Source of the DNA: Dyadobacter beijingensis DSM 21582
Lineage (GTDB): Bacteria > Bacteroidota > Bacteroidia > Cytophagales > Spirosomataceae
Reading direction: 5' to 3'
DNA: 64,000 nt
Assembly (NCBI RefSeq): GCF_000382205.1
Contig: NZ_KB907788.1
Coordinates: 806,001 to 870,000 of the forward strand
Position 1 is the first letter of the stretch. Each line of letters begins with the position of its first letter. The notes under the pieces were generated by a model. It saw only the letters and a program-made list of their open reading frames with translations, was not told the DNA's origin and did not search any database. The position numbers and the translations under genes are program-made. Positions 56,898 through 64,000 of the stretch are shown here, in pieces.

Positions 56898-57743
56898 ATG
56901 AATATCATTACAACAGACCAGCTTAAAACCATTCTTGCGAGCGAGGACCCGATCGTGATTGATGCGCGGGGAGGGATCGATGCGCTGGAACGCTACAACC
57001 AGGCGCATTTGGCCAATGCACAGTTTGTGGACCTCGAAACGGATTTGTCGGAAAAGGCAGACGATGCGGCCCTCGGCGGGCGGCACCCGTTGCCGAAACC
57101 GGAGGATTTCGGGCGGTTTCTGGGCGTTTTGGGCATTAGTCCCGAATCGACCGTTGTAGTGTATGATGATAAAAAAGGCGCCAATGCCGCGGCGCGGTTC
57201 TGGTGGATGCTAAAAGCGGCCGGCCATGAAAAGGTGTACGTCGTCAGTGGCGGGCTCGATGCGATCGTCGAGGCGGGCATTCAACTGACGCAAAAGGCCG
57301 CCTCGCTGCACACATTGGAAGAATATCCGATCAAAGGCTGGCAAATGCCGCTCGTGGATGCCGACGATGTGGCGTTGGCAGCCGCGGATCCCGATTCGAT
57401 GGTGATCGACGTGCGCGAGCATTATCGCTACCTGGGAGAAAGCGAGCCGATCGACCTCGTGGCGGGACATATCCCCGGTGCGGTGAATATCCCGTACACG
57501 TCGAACCTCGACGGTAAGGGCGATTTCATGCCGCCGTCGGAGCTGGCCGCGAAGTATAAGGAAGCATTAGCCGACAAAGACCCGCGCAAGGTGATTGTGC
57601 ATTGCGGCTCTGGCGTTACGGCCTGCCACACGCTGCTCGCATTGGCGGAAGCCGGCCTGCATGGCGCTAGCCTGTACGTGGGCTCGTGGAGCGAATGGTC
57701 GCGCAGCGAGCGGCCCATCGCAACGGGCGAAGAACAGGAATAA
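56898..57743 (+). CDS. Two-domain rhodanese sulfurtransferase
   Basis: A 281-residue thiosulfate/3-mercaptopyruvate sulfurtransferase-like protein from the ATG at 56898. The N-terminal domain (about 1-140) is inactive-type, with VVVYDDKKGANAAARFWW and no Cys in the loop. The C-terminal domain has the active loop VHCGSGVTACH (Cys236). It moves sulfur from thiosulfate or mercaptopyruvate to acceptors such as cyanide or thiols. The specificity between TST and MST is not certain. Confidence 0.9.
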   Translation: MNIITTDQLKTILASEDPIVIDARGGIDALERYNQAHLANAQFVDLETDLSEKADDAALGGRHPLPKPEDFGRFLGVLGISPESTVVVYDDKKGANAAARFWWMLKAAGHEKVYVVSGGLDAIVEAGIQLTQKAASLHTLEEYPIKGWQMPLVDADDVALAAADPDSMVIDVREHYRYLGESEPIDLVAGHIPGAVNIPYTSNLDGKGDFMPPSELAAKYKEALADKDPRKVIVHCGSGVTACHTLLALAEAGLHGASLYVGSWSEWSRSERPIATGEEQE

Positions 57744-57761
57744 ATTTGCCTGGCAAATATT

Positions 57762-57814
57762 GCGTGGCGTCGATCGTAGGGCAAATGTCTCCGGCGATCG
57801 GCGCCACGCTTTTT
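57762..57814 (+). terminator. Terminator after the rhodanese gene
   Basis: GCGTGGCGTCGATCG (57762-57776) pairs with CGATCGGCGCCACGC (57795-57809) over 15 positions with one G.U. It is followed by TTTTT on the plus strand. It lies 18 bases past the rhodanese stop. Confidence 0.8.
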
Positions 57815-57816
57815 AA

Positions 57817-58695
57817 CTACTGAATGGATTGTAAGTACTGGTACAGTGAGGAAAGTTCCGAGCGCGTGTATTGCGCCGTCATTTTCCACGGCATATCTTC
57901 ATTTTTCAATACATGACCTTCCGGCGTTTTTCCCGAAGTGAGGGTAGCCAGGAATTGCTCCTTCGTCCATTTACCGACATGGCCCGACGATGTAATGTCC
58001 GGCACCGGCGGAAATCCGGGCGCTAGCGGCTCGCCGCCTTTGAAATTCTCGCGGTGGCACCCGGAGCACGACACCGCCAGATATTTTCCCTGCGCAACAC
58101 CCTCCGTCGAATCGGCCACAGCAACCATCGGGCGGTTATGATCGATTTTTTCTACTGACAGGAGGGGCATTTTACCTAAATAACTCATCACGACGGCAAT
58201 CGGGCCGAGGTCGTTGCCAGGCAGGACGTTGTCCACGTCGGGAATCTGGCTGCAATAGGCTATTAACGCGGCCATGTCCTGCTGCGAGAGCAACGTCGTT
58301 TCGTGCGAAGGCATGAAAAGCAGTGGTTTCCCGTCCTGATGCACGCCGTGGCGGAGCGCCATCAGCCAGTCCGCAGTCTTGTAGTCGACCGGCAGGCCGC
58401 CCTTCCCGTTGGTAAGGTTGCTCGCCACAAGTCGGCCTATTGCGCCGTCGTCGTTCATCACCTTACCTTGCAGATCAGTACCGTGGCAATCCTGGCAGCC
58501 TTTAATGGCCACCAGATGCTTTCCCCGCGCGAGCGCGGCGCTGTCGGCGGCAATGTCAATGGTTTCATTTTCGAACTTGTAAGTTTTGTCCATCCGGTTT
58601 TTCATCGAAAAGGACATAAACAGGTAGGTGCCGGTTGCGACCAATGCGACGGCGGCGAGGACGATTCCTGTCCATTTTAAAATTTTTCTGATCAT
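57817..58695 (-). CDS. Membrane-anchored diheme cytochrome c
   Basis: A 292-residue protein from the ATG at 58695. An N-terminal TM anchor (about 8-28) is followed by two c-type heme motifs, Cys67-x-x-Cys70-His71 (CQDCHG) and Cys210-x-x-Cys213-His214 (CSGCHR). Candidate Met ligands are in FMPSHET and EDMPWKM. It is probably a periplasmic electron carrier, as in alcohol or sugar dehydrogenase chains. It is a single gene. Confidence 0.9.
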   Translation of the reverse strand: MIRKILKWTGIVLAAVALVATGTYLFMSFSMKNRMDKTYKFENETIDIAADSAALARGKHLVAIKGCQDCHGTDLQGKVMNDDGAIGRLVASNLTNGKGGLPVDYKTADWLMALRHGVHQDGKPLLFMPSHETTLLSQQDMAALIAYCSQIPDVDNVLPGNDLGPIAVVMSYLGKMPLLSVEKIDHNRPMVAVADSTEGVAQGKYLAVSCSGCHRENFKGGEPLAPGFPPVPDITSSGHVGKWTKEQFLATLTSGKTPEGHVLKNEDMPWKMTAQYTRSELSSLYQYLQSIQ

Positions 58696-58872
58696 GGCGT
58701 CTTGTTTTTCCGGCAAAATTGCGCCTCGCCCCGCTTCGTTCGCCTACGCAAAACGGATTAAAAACTACGACGAACGGATTTTGTCGATTAATGGGGCCGT
58801 TCACTCAGAAACAGGCAGTTCGGAAGTGCGCGCGGGCGTATTTTTGGGGTACAATCAATCAAAAATCGTCCC

Positions 58873-59877
58873 ATGGCCGCCACCGTTATCCATTCCGCCG
58901 ATGTGCTCAATTTCAATCCTGTTCCCGATCCGCAGTCGGTCAGTGCGGGTAATGGCGCGGCGAACCCGTGGGATGTGCTCACGCTCGCATATCCGAGGGT
59001 GGGGGAAATGCGGTTCAGGAATTTCCTCTTTCCCCACGTGCATGTCATGAATTTGCATTGGGTATCGGATGACGACGTCGTATTACACGACAGCTCGCCG
59101 GTAGACACGGTCAATATCAATTTCCAGCTATCCGGCAACCTGGATACGACGTTCGAAGGGCTGGGGCGCGACCTGAATATGAGGCCGGGACGGCATAACC
59201 TCGTGTTTTCGCCGGAAGGAGGCGATACCAATCGCGTTGCTGCCGGGGACCGGCTCGAAATGTTCCATATCAGTCTCGACAAGGCTTATTTTTCACACAT
59301 CCTCGGCTGTGACGACCGTTGGAGCGAACGTGTGCAGGAGAATTTGCTGTTTAACAGGCCATTTGCCGGAATGCCCGGTACCGGTCCCAACACGGCGCAA
59401 ATGCAGGCGCTGATCCGGGAAGTGAAGCAATGCCAATTCACCGGATCGATGCGTAACCTGATCGTCCAGTCCAAAGTGCTGGAATTACTCGCCTTGCAGA
59501 TCGGTCAGTTCAGGGGTGTGGAAGAGAAGGTAACGGCGGTTTCGACCGGCGATGCCGATAAGCTGCATCATTTGAAACATTTCCTCGACGCGCATTTCCT
59601 CGAAGAACATTCGCTCGCGGAGCTGTCGCGCATTTGTCTGCTGAATGAGTTTAAAGTTAAAAAAGGCTTCAAAGAGCTGTTCGGCACGACGGTGTTCGGC
59701 TACCTGCGCGGGTTGCGTATGCGTTATGCGGAGCAGCTTTTGCTCGATTCGTCGCGTTCGATCGAGGAAGTCTCCGAGCTGCTTGGCTATGAGCACGCGC
59801 AGCATTTCTCTATCGCATTCAAAAAGTTTCGAGGGGTCAACCCATCGTCAATCCGCGCATCCCGCATGTCGGCATAA
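58873..59877 (+). CDS. AraC-family transcriptional regulator
   Basis: A 334-residue regulator. The N-terminal beta domain (about 1-210) is a sensor or dimer domain, and the C-terminal domain (about 230-334) has two HTHs, with LAELSRICLLNEFKVKKGFK and ISIAFKKFRGVNPSSIRA near the end of the second. It is followed eight bases later by the YceI gene, which it may control. Confidence 0.9.
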   Translation: MAATVIHSADVLNFNPVPDPQSVSAGNGAANPWDVLTLAYPRVGEMRFRNFLFPHVHVMNLHWVSDDDVVLHDSSPVDTVNINFQLSGNLDTTFEGLGRDLNMRPGRHNLVFSPEGGDTNRVAAGDRLEMFHISLDKAYFSHILGCDDRWSERVQENLLFNRPFAGMPGTGPNTAQMQALIREVKQCQFTGSMRNLIVQSKVLELLALQIGQFRGVEEKVTAVSTGDADKLHHLKHFLDAHFLEEHSLAELSRICLLNEFKVKKGFKELFGTTVFGYLRGLRMRYAEQLLLDSSRSIEEVSELLGYEHAQHFSIAFKKFRGVNPSSIRASRMSA

Positions 59878-59885
59878 GCATTAAA

Positions 59886-60422
59886 ATGACAATGAGAAAG
59901 TATTTAACAATGATCAGTTTACTGATAATGAGTTCATTCTGTTTTGTGCTCATGATGGAGTGGCGCATTGCAGAAGGTTATCAAATCCGGTTCGACGGCA
60001 AATATGCTCATGGGACGTTTGGCAAAATGGAAGGCAAAATCCGCTTCGATCCAGCCTATCCCGAAGAATCACGCTTCGAGGTATCGGTAGATGTGGCATC
60101 GATCGATACGGGGATCGAACTCAAAAACAAGCACGCCAGAAGCGAGAAATGGTTCGACGCTGAAAAGTACCCCCATATTACCTTCTCATCGAAATCGGTG
60201 AACCGGGCGGACACCGGTTTTGTCGTACGAGGCGACCTGGCGCTGCATGGCATTGTGAAGGAAATCGCTATTCCATTCGCATTCCGCAAAGCGGACGGCA
60301 AGCACTCATTCTACGGCAAATTCAAGGTCAACCGCGGAGATTTCGGCATCGGGAAGGTGAATGGCAAGGAATCGGATTCCACCGCCGTAGAGGTGACAGT
60401 GCCGGTGCTCGGTTTGGAATAA
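59886..60422 (+). CDS. YceI-family periplasmic protein
   Basis: A 178-residue YceI protein with an N-terminal signal or anchor segment (about 8-28) and the lipocalin-like domain with ASIDTGIELKNKHARSEKWF, HITFSSKSV and LALHGIVKEIAIPF. YceI proteins bind isoprenoid chains. It follows the AraC gene by eight bases and converges with the small gene at 60425. Confidence 0.9.
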   Translation: MTMRKYLTMISLLIMSSFCFVLMMEWRIAEGYQIRFDGKYAHGTFGKMEGKIRFDPAYPEESRFEVSVDVASIDTGIELKNKHARSEKWFDAEKYPHITFSSKSVNRADTGFVVRGDLALHGIVKEIAIPFAFRKADGKHSFYGKFKVNRGDFGIGKVNGKESDSTAVEVTVPVLGLE

Positions 60423-60424
60423 AA

Positions 60425-60688
60425 TCAATCTTTCTGCATTTGTTCCAGCTGCCGCAGCAGCTCGCGCAGGTCGTCCTCCGCCGTTCTGAGCGCCTGCATG
60501 TCGGCACTATCCACGACATTCCGCGCAGGGTCGTCGAAATTTTTCGTTTCTTCCATCACTTCCGGGTTCTCGCGGTTCTCCGGCGAGAAAGCGATCGTCT
60601 CTTCCAGGTTTGTCCTTTCAAACTCGATCTGCTGGCGTTTGGCCAGGATCTTATCTTCGAGTTGCTGTTTTCTTTCGTCGGTAGGCAT
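60425..60688 (-). CDS. Small acidic coiled-coil-like protein
   Basis: An 87-residue charged protein, mostly helical. The ends (RKQQLEDKILAKRQQIEFERT and ALRTAEDDLRELLRQLEQMQ) are heptad-like, with a Glu/Asn-rich middle. I do not recognise the family, and there is no signal peptide. Confidence 0.6.
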   Translation of the reverse strand: MPTDERKQQLEDKILAKRQQIEFERTNLEETIAFSPENRENPEVMEETKNFDDPARNVVDSADMQALRTAEDDLRELLRQLEQMQKD

Positions 60689-60827
60689 GGGAATCAGATT
60701 TTTAAAATTACCTTACAATAACTGAGCCAGGTATTTTAATCATTTGGTAACCGGTAGCTTTTCCGGATTGACTACTTTGCTTTTCTTTGAAAAACTCAAT
60801 TTTGAATAGAAAACTCAAATCAGGACT

Positions 60828-61526
60828 ATGGATTATGTAAATGCTTCATCCGATTACCTGAGCGCAAACCCCAGCTGGCACATCGAAGACTCGCCGTGGA
60901 AGACGACTCAGGTGATTAAAATGCTGAAAAAGAATAACCTGCATCCCAAATCCATTGTCGAAATCGGCTGTGGTGCGGGTGAAATCCTGAATCAGTTGCA
61001 CGAACGTTGGGAAGACAAAAACGTGCAGCTTTACGGCTATGACATTTCTCCGGATGCCTATGAGTTTTGCAAGCAGCGGGAAAAACCGCGCCTGCATTTT
61101 TTTAACGAGGACCTTTTGCAAACTAACGAGAAGTTCGACCTCATGCTCATGATTGACGTTTTTGAGCACGTGGAAGATTATTTCGGGTTTATCCGCGAGA
61201 GCGCGAAACATGCCGAATACAAGATTTACCACATTCCGCTCGACTTTTCCGCACTGGCCGCATTCACCGGGCATTTAATGAAACTGCGTCAGTCGGTAGG
61301 CCACATCCACCATTTCACCCGCGAAATGGCCATCAATACGTTAAAAGACTGCGGCCTGGAAGTGGTCGACTGGTTTTACACCCTTTCCGAACTCGAACTG
61401 AACTACGGAAGGCATAATTTCAATGGTAAAATGGTCAATTCGTTCCGGAAGGTGCTGTACACCGTCAATCCGGAGCTGGCCGTCAAAGCGGTAGGAGGGT
61501 TTTCGCTCCTTGTTCTGGCAAAATAA
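60828..61526 (+). CDS. Class I SAM-dependent methyltransferase
   Basis: A 232-residue protein with motif I VEIGCGAGEILNQL (about 44-57), motif II-like YGYDISPDAYEF and LMLMIDVFEHVED (about 105). The C-terminus has a beta-rich extension. It has the methyltransferase-11/Methyltransf_23 pattern. The substrate is unknown; it is followed by a strong terminator. Confidence 0.85.
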   Translation: MDYVNASSDYLSANPSWHIEDSPWKTTQVIKMLKKNNLHPKSIVEIGCGAGEILNQLHERWEDKNVQLYGYDISPDAYEFCKQREKPRLHFFNEDLLQTNEKFDLMLMIDVFEHVEDYFGFIRESAKHAEYKIYHIPLDFSALAAFTGHLMKLRQSVGHIHHFTREMAINTLKDCGLEVVDWFYTLSELELNYGRHNFNGKMVNSFRKVLYTVNPELAVKAVGGFSLLVLAK

Positions 61527-61548
61527 TTTTGGAAGTATAGATGAATGC

Positions 61549-61581
61549 AAAAGCGCAATCCGCATCGGATTGCGCTTTTTT
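61549..61581 (+). terminator. Terminator after the methyltransferase gene
   Basis: AAAAGCGCAATCCG (61549-61562) and CGGATTGCGCTTTT (61566-61579) form a perfect 14-bp stem with a three-base loop and a T run on the plus strand. Confidence 0.92.
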
Positions 61582-61590
61582 ACTTATACA

Positions 61591-61603
61591 GGCGCGAAGC
61601 GCC
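61591..61603 (-). terminator. Short hairpin at the TPR gene stop
   Basis: GGCGC-GAA-GCGCC forms a perfect five-base stem, two bases past the stop of the TPR gene at 61605. It may end that transcript together with the hairpin at 61549-61581. Confidence 0.4.
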
Positions 61604-61604
61604 G

Positions 61605-62474
61605 TTATTTCATATTGATTGCCCTTTTCAAAAATCCGCCGAGGAAACTCGCCGCGAAAGTGAGGACCATCGCGCCGTACAAGCTGAAATTTTCCAGCTC
61701 CTGCCGGGCGCCGTCTTCCGGTGGCGAAGTGAACAAAAAATAGCCCGCCAACATTAAAATACATTGCATAACGGCCAGCAGCCAGCCTTTGTACGGCTCC
61801 ACGAAGCCGATTGAAATGGCGGCAACAACCGCCACAAGATACGGCAAATGAATGCTTTCCGCATTTTTGATCACGTACACGAGCAGCGCGCTCGTCATGA
61901 TGATCATCCCCATATTGATTGCCAGCCTCTTATCGAAGAATGGCGTTTTCGCCGCCGAACGCGGTGAAGGATTGGCTTTCAAAAGCTCCCTAAGTACTTT
62001 TTCATGTTGCAGATCGCGCTGTGCTTCCGTTTCGCGGCCCAGTAGCGAGAGCGCTCTCGCCCGCCATTCGTAGGGCGCTGCGCTTTGCTCTTCCGAAATG
62101 CTCACCGCCCGGTCGAATGCGGCCAATGCGTTTTCCGTTTTGCCCTGCTCCATCATAATTTTGCCGAGTTCGAGATGAAGAGTATATACCTGATCGTCAT
62201 AGCTGAGGCCGGTGCGGATATCGTGCAATGCGGCTTCGGCGTTACCCATGCTTTTTTGACATAGTCCGCGGTAGAGGTAAGCAATGCCTGATTTGGGTTT
62301 CAGCCGGATTCTGGCGTCGAAATATTCCAGGGCTTGCTGTATTTCCCCGCTATTGTACAATGCGATGCCGTCGGCGAGGGCGGCTGCTTCTTTTTCGCTG
62401 GGTGTGCGAAGGTCTGCGTAGTTGCGGAGGTAGAAAATATAGCCCGCCAGGGCGATTACGACAAGAAATTCCAT
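61605..62474 (-). CDS. TPR membrane protein
   Basis: A 289-residue protein from the ATG at 62474 (MEFLVVIALAGYIFYLRNY). A TM segment at the N-terminus is followed by TPRs (about 35-170, for example ADGIALYNSGEIQQALEYFD, then TENALAAFDRAVSI) and then about four TM segments (about 190-285). An ATG at 62495 is an alternative. A GTG at 62591 would overlap the upstream stop (GTGA), but it would add an unlikely 39-residue tail. The function is unknown; envelope scaffolding is possible. Confidence 0.7.
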   Translation of the reverse strand: MEFLVVIALAGYIFYLRNYADLRTPSEKEAAALADGIALYNSGEIQQALEYFDARIRLKPKSGIAYLYRGLCQKSMGNAEAALHDIRTGLSYDDQVYTLHLELGKIMMEQGKTENALAAFDRAVSISEEQSAAPYEWRARALSLLGRETEAQRDLQHEKVLRELLKANPSPRSAAKTPFFDKRLAINMGMIIMTSALLVYVIKNAESIHLPYLVAVVAAISIGFVEPYKGWLLAVMQCILMLAGYFLFTSPPEDGARQELENFSLYGAMVLTFAASFLGGFLKRAINMK

Positions 62475-62587
62475 ATAGTTTGCAAAATGCGGCATTTTAA
62501 TGATGCCAAAATTCGCTACCGCGGCTTGCAAATCAAAAGAGTAATGCGTGTTTGATCCAAAAACCTGTGTGAATGGTGGGAGCACCG

Positions 62588-62821
62588 TCACACCAGGACT
62601 ACGATGTTCGGTTCCGTGCCGTTTTCGTTATTGGGTACGGAATAGGCCAGCGCAATGCGCTTACCCGTATTTTCCGCCAGTTCAAGCAGTTTGAAGATTT
62701 TTTCTTCCCCTTCGATCCGCAGCGCCTGGTACAGGACATTGCCGTAATTGAACTCATGCGAACCAAGTCCGTTTTTGAGCGCAGCCAGCTGGTACCGGTC
62801 GAATATTTCCTTTCCTGACAT
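62588..62821 (-). CDS. Small protein of unknown function
   Basis: A 77-residue protein from the ATG at 62821 (MSGKEIFDRYQLAALKNGLG). It is helical at the N-terminus with an alternating beta end (IALAYSVPNNENGTEPNIVV). I do not recognise the family. It stands between the TPR gene and the PNPOx-like gene, transcribed in the same direction. Confidence 0.6.
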   Translation of the reverse strand: MSGKEIFDRYQLAALKNGLGSHEFNYGNVLYQALRIEGEEKIFKLLELAENTGKRIALAYSVPNNENGTEPNIVVLV

Positions 62822-62901
62822 GAAGTGCAACATTTGGGTGAAGATATTGCAGGTGAATTTTGCCCGAAAGATGCTCAAACCGGTCCCAGGGTTGCACGCG
62901 G

Positions 62902-63531
62902 TTACCTCAAATGTTGCGGCAGCGCGATATTTCTGCTCGTTTCGTCGGCCAGAGGCTCCCCGCGCCGGGTTTGCAAAGGGATCAGTCCCGACCAGATCGG
63001 TAATTCGAGGTCTTCCGGCTCGTCTTTCGGCATGCCGTCACGCATTTTGGCGGAAGCCTCGTCGAACGAGAAGGCGAGGGCCGTGGTTTTACGCACTTCG
63101 CTGTCCGTCATCGGGCGCAGGTATTCCCAGCTGTTCGGGACAATTTTATTCGTAAGCCATTCAAATGCAGCTCTTTTCGTCTCCACATCTTCCACTTTCT
63201 CCGCTTTGGAAAAAATAATCACCGAGCGGTAATTGACCGAATGGCTGAACGCCGACTTCGCCACCACCAGCGAATCCGTCAGCATCACGGAAATACAAAC
63301 CGGAATGCCCTTCTCGATTTCCCGGATAAAATGGCTTCCGACCGAGCCGTGAATGTAAATTTTGTCTTCATAGCGGACAAACGCCGTCGGAATGGAGAAC
63401 GGGCGGTTGTCCACGGCATAGCTAATAGTGCAAAACAGTGCTTCGTCGAGGATCGAGCAGATCGTTTCGTGCTCATAATGTGTACGTTTGGCCAGACGGC
63501 TCGGGACCAGATAGGGTGGTGGTGTGTTCAT
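62902..63531 (-). CDS. Pyridoxamine 5'-phosphate oxidase-like flavin-binding split-barrel protein
   Basis: A 209-residue protein from the ATG at 63531 (MNTPPPYLVPSRLAKRTHYE). The split-barrel FMN domain is seen in AVDNRPFSIPTAFVRYEDKIYIHG and VNYRSVIIFSKAEKV. It is divergent from a MocR-type regulator, which is a common partner of pyridoxal-linked genes. Flavin binding is inferred; PNPOx activity is not certain, as the family is broad. Confidence 0.84.
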   Translation of the reverse strand: MNTPPPYLVPSRLAKRTHYEHETICSILDEALFCTISYAVDNRPFSIPTAFVRYEDKIYIHGSVGSHFIREIEKGIPVCISVMLTDSLVVAKSAFSHSVNYRSVIIFSKAEKVEDVETKRAAFEWLTNKIVPNSWEYLRPMTDSEVRKTTALAFSFDEASAKMRDGMPKDEPEDLELPIWSGLIPLQTRRGEPLADETSRNIALPQHLR

Positions 63532-63611
63532 GACGCTTTGTTTTTCTTCAAAATTATGACTTAATTGGCCTATCGCTTTAATCCAATGTTTTAAATAGTG
63601 GTAGTCCAATT

Positions 63612-64000
63612 ATGATGAATGTCCTTTCCACCCTGATCACCCCCGAAAAGGGCGGGAAGCAGCCGGTATACATTCAAATTGCGAATCAGCTGATGTCGCT
63701 CATCAAGGACGGGACGCTGCAATCGGGTTACCGGCTACTGAGCACCCGGCAATTGGCGGCTATTCTGAAAGTACATCGCCGCACGGTGGTGCAGGCCTAC
63801 GACGAATTGCTGGCCCAGGGATGGCTTGAAAGCCAGACGGGTAATGGCACTTTCGTAGCCAAACATCTGCCCGAAATACGGCCGCTGCCGTTACCGGTGA
63901 AAGAAACTTCGGATAAAGATCCGTTGAAAAAAGCAGGATTTCAGTTCGATAGGCCGCCTCACCTGGACAAACCCATATTGAAAGCGGGCTGGCGGCTGCA
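63612..64000 (+). CDS. MocR/GntR-type regulator with aminotransferase-like domain, N-terminal part (cut by window edge)
   Basis: Only the N-terminus is in the window. The GntR HTH domain is clear (KQPVYIQIANQLMSLIKDG, then LSTRQLAAILKVHRRTVVQA, and GWLESQTGNGTFVA). The following sequence (KKAGFQFDRPPHLDKPILKA) is the start of the PLP-binding aminotransferase-like domain of MocR/PdxR regulators. The ATG at 63612 or 63615 is the start. It is divergent from the PNPOx-like gene, 80 bases apart, and so probably regulates it. Confidence 0.82.
   Translation, partial: MMNVLSTLITPEKGGKQPVYIQIANQLMSLIKDGTLQSGYRLLSTRQLAAILKVHRRTVVQAYDELLAQGWLESQTGNGTFVAKHLPEIRPLPLPVKETSDKDPLKKAGFQFDRPPHLDKPILKAGWRL

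Noticed and set aside
62475..62591. Longer start (GTG at 62591) for the TPR membrane gene
   Set aside because: It would give a GTGA overlap with the upstream stop, but the added 39 residues look non-coding and the TM segment starts naturally at the ATG at 62474.

Overview
The window is a 64 kb stretch of a Bacteroidota chromosome, most probably a Cytophagales/Spirosomaceae genome of the Dyadobacter type. This is inferred from GC near 50 percent, Bacteroidota promoter -7 boxes (TAnnTTTG) in place of sigma70 -10 boxes, little use of Shine-Dalgarno sites, a T9SS sorting-domain protein, DUF1080, DUF3098 and DUF5009 families, Tat-exported sugar oxidoreductases and isomerases, and stop-linked GC-rich repeats. 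It is mainly core genome. I found no rRNA, tRNA, CRISPR array, transposase or prophage.

Layout. 1-3135 (minus): ribF (cut by the window edge), truB, a 36-bp tandem array, then the overlapping run ftsX-DUF3098-uppP. 3264-6931: a bifunctional nuclease, the etfB-etfA electron-transfer pair, a TPR protein divergent from it, and a small orphan protein. 7039-12779: a carbohydrate block with a Gfo/Idh/MocA oxidoreductase, an acetyl-xylan-esterase-like hydrolase, an rRNA pseudouridine synthase, a DUF5009 membrane protein and a Tat-exported TIM-barrel isomerase. 12861-18660: pgi, vanZ, a large secreted hydrolase, and an SDR coupled to a tiny gene. 18851-24110: dnaK, a Tat phospholipase C and a DUF937 protein. 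24204-27605: the translation cluster thrS, infC, rpmI, rplT. 27666-31881: TPR lipoprotein candidate, methyltransferase, Gly/Tyr-rich secreted protein, EVE protein. 31934-35835: menB and menE (menaquinone), a hypothetical protein and an unusual HTH/S24-like regulator. 36041-40015: topA-sirtuin-folD. 40343-45438: acnB and acnA in tandem.

45534-64000 holds lspA with DUF1080, an M61 peptidase, a three-module T9SS protein with a strongly structured leader, a radical SAM/DUF4130 DNA-repair pair, a thioredoxin-fold protein without its CXXC, a GNAT enzyme, an ECF sigma factor with a coupled membrane protein, a DUF6883/DUF4926 pair, a rhodanese, a diheme cytochrome c, an AraC regulator, YceI, a methyltransferase, a TPR membrane protein, and a PNPOx-like protein divergent from a MocR-type regulator (cut by the window edge).

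How the genes work together. Metabolic links are central carbon flow (pgi, two aconitases), electron transfer (EtfAB, menaquinone steps, cytochrome c), one-carbon metabolism (folD), envelope biogenesis (ftsX, uppP, lspA) and translation (infC, rpmI, rplT, thrS, truB). Many genes are packed with 1- to 4-base start/stop overlaps (TAATG, ATGA), which suggests translational coupling. The most unusual non-coding signals are a GC-rich repeat family placed at stop codons of minus-strand genes, a three-way-junction leader before the T9SS gene, and a palindrome joining two divergent -7 boxes. The most unusual coding signals are the DUF6883/DUF4926 pair, the zinc-less sirtuin with a desuccinylase signature, and the redoxin without cysteines.
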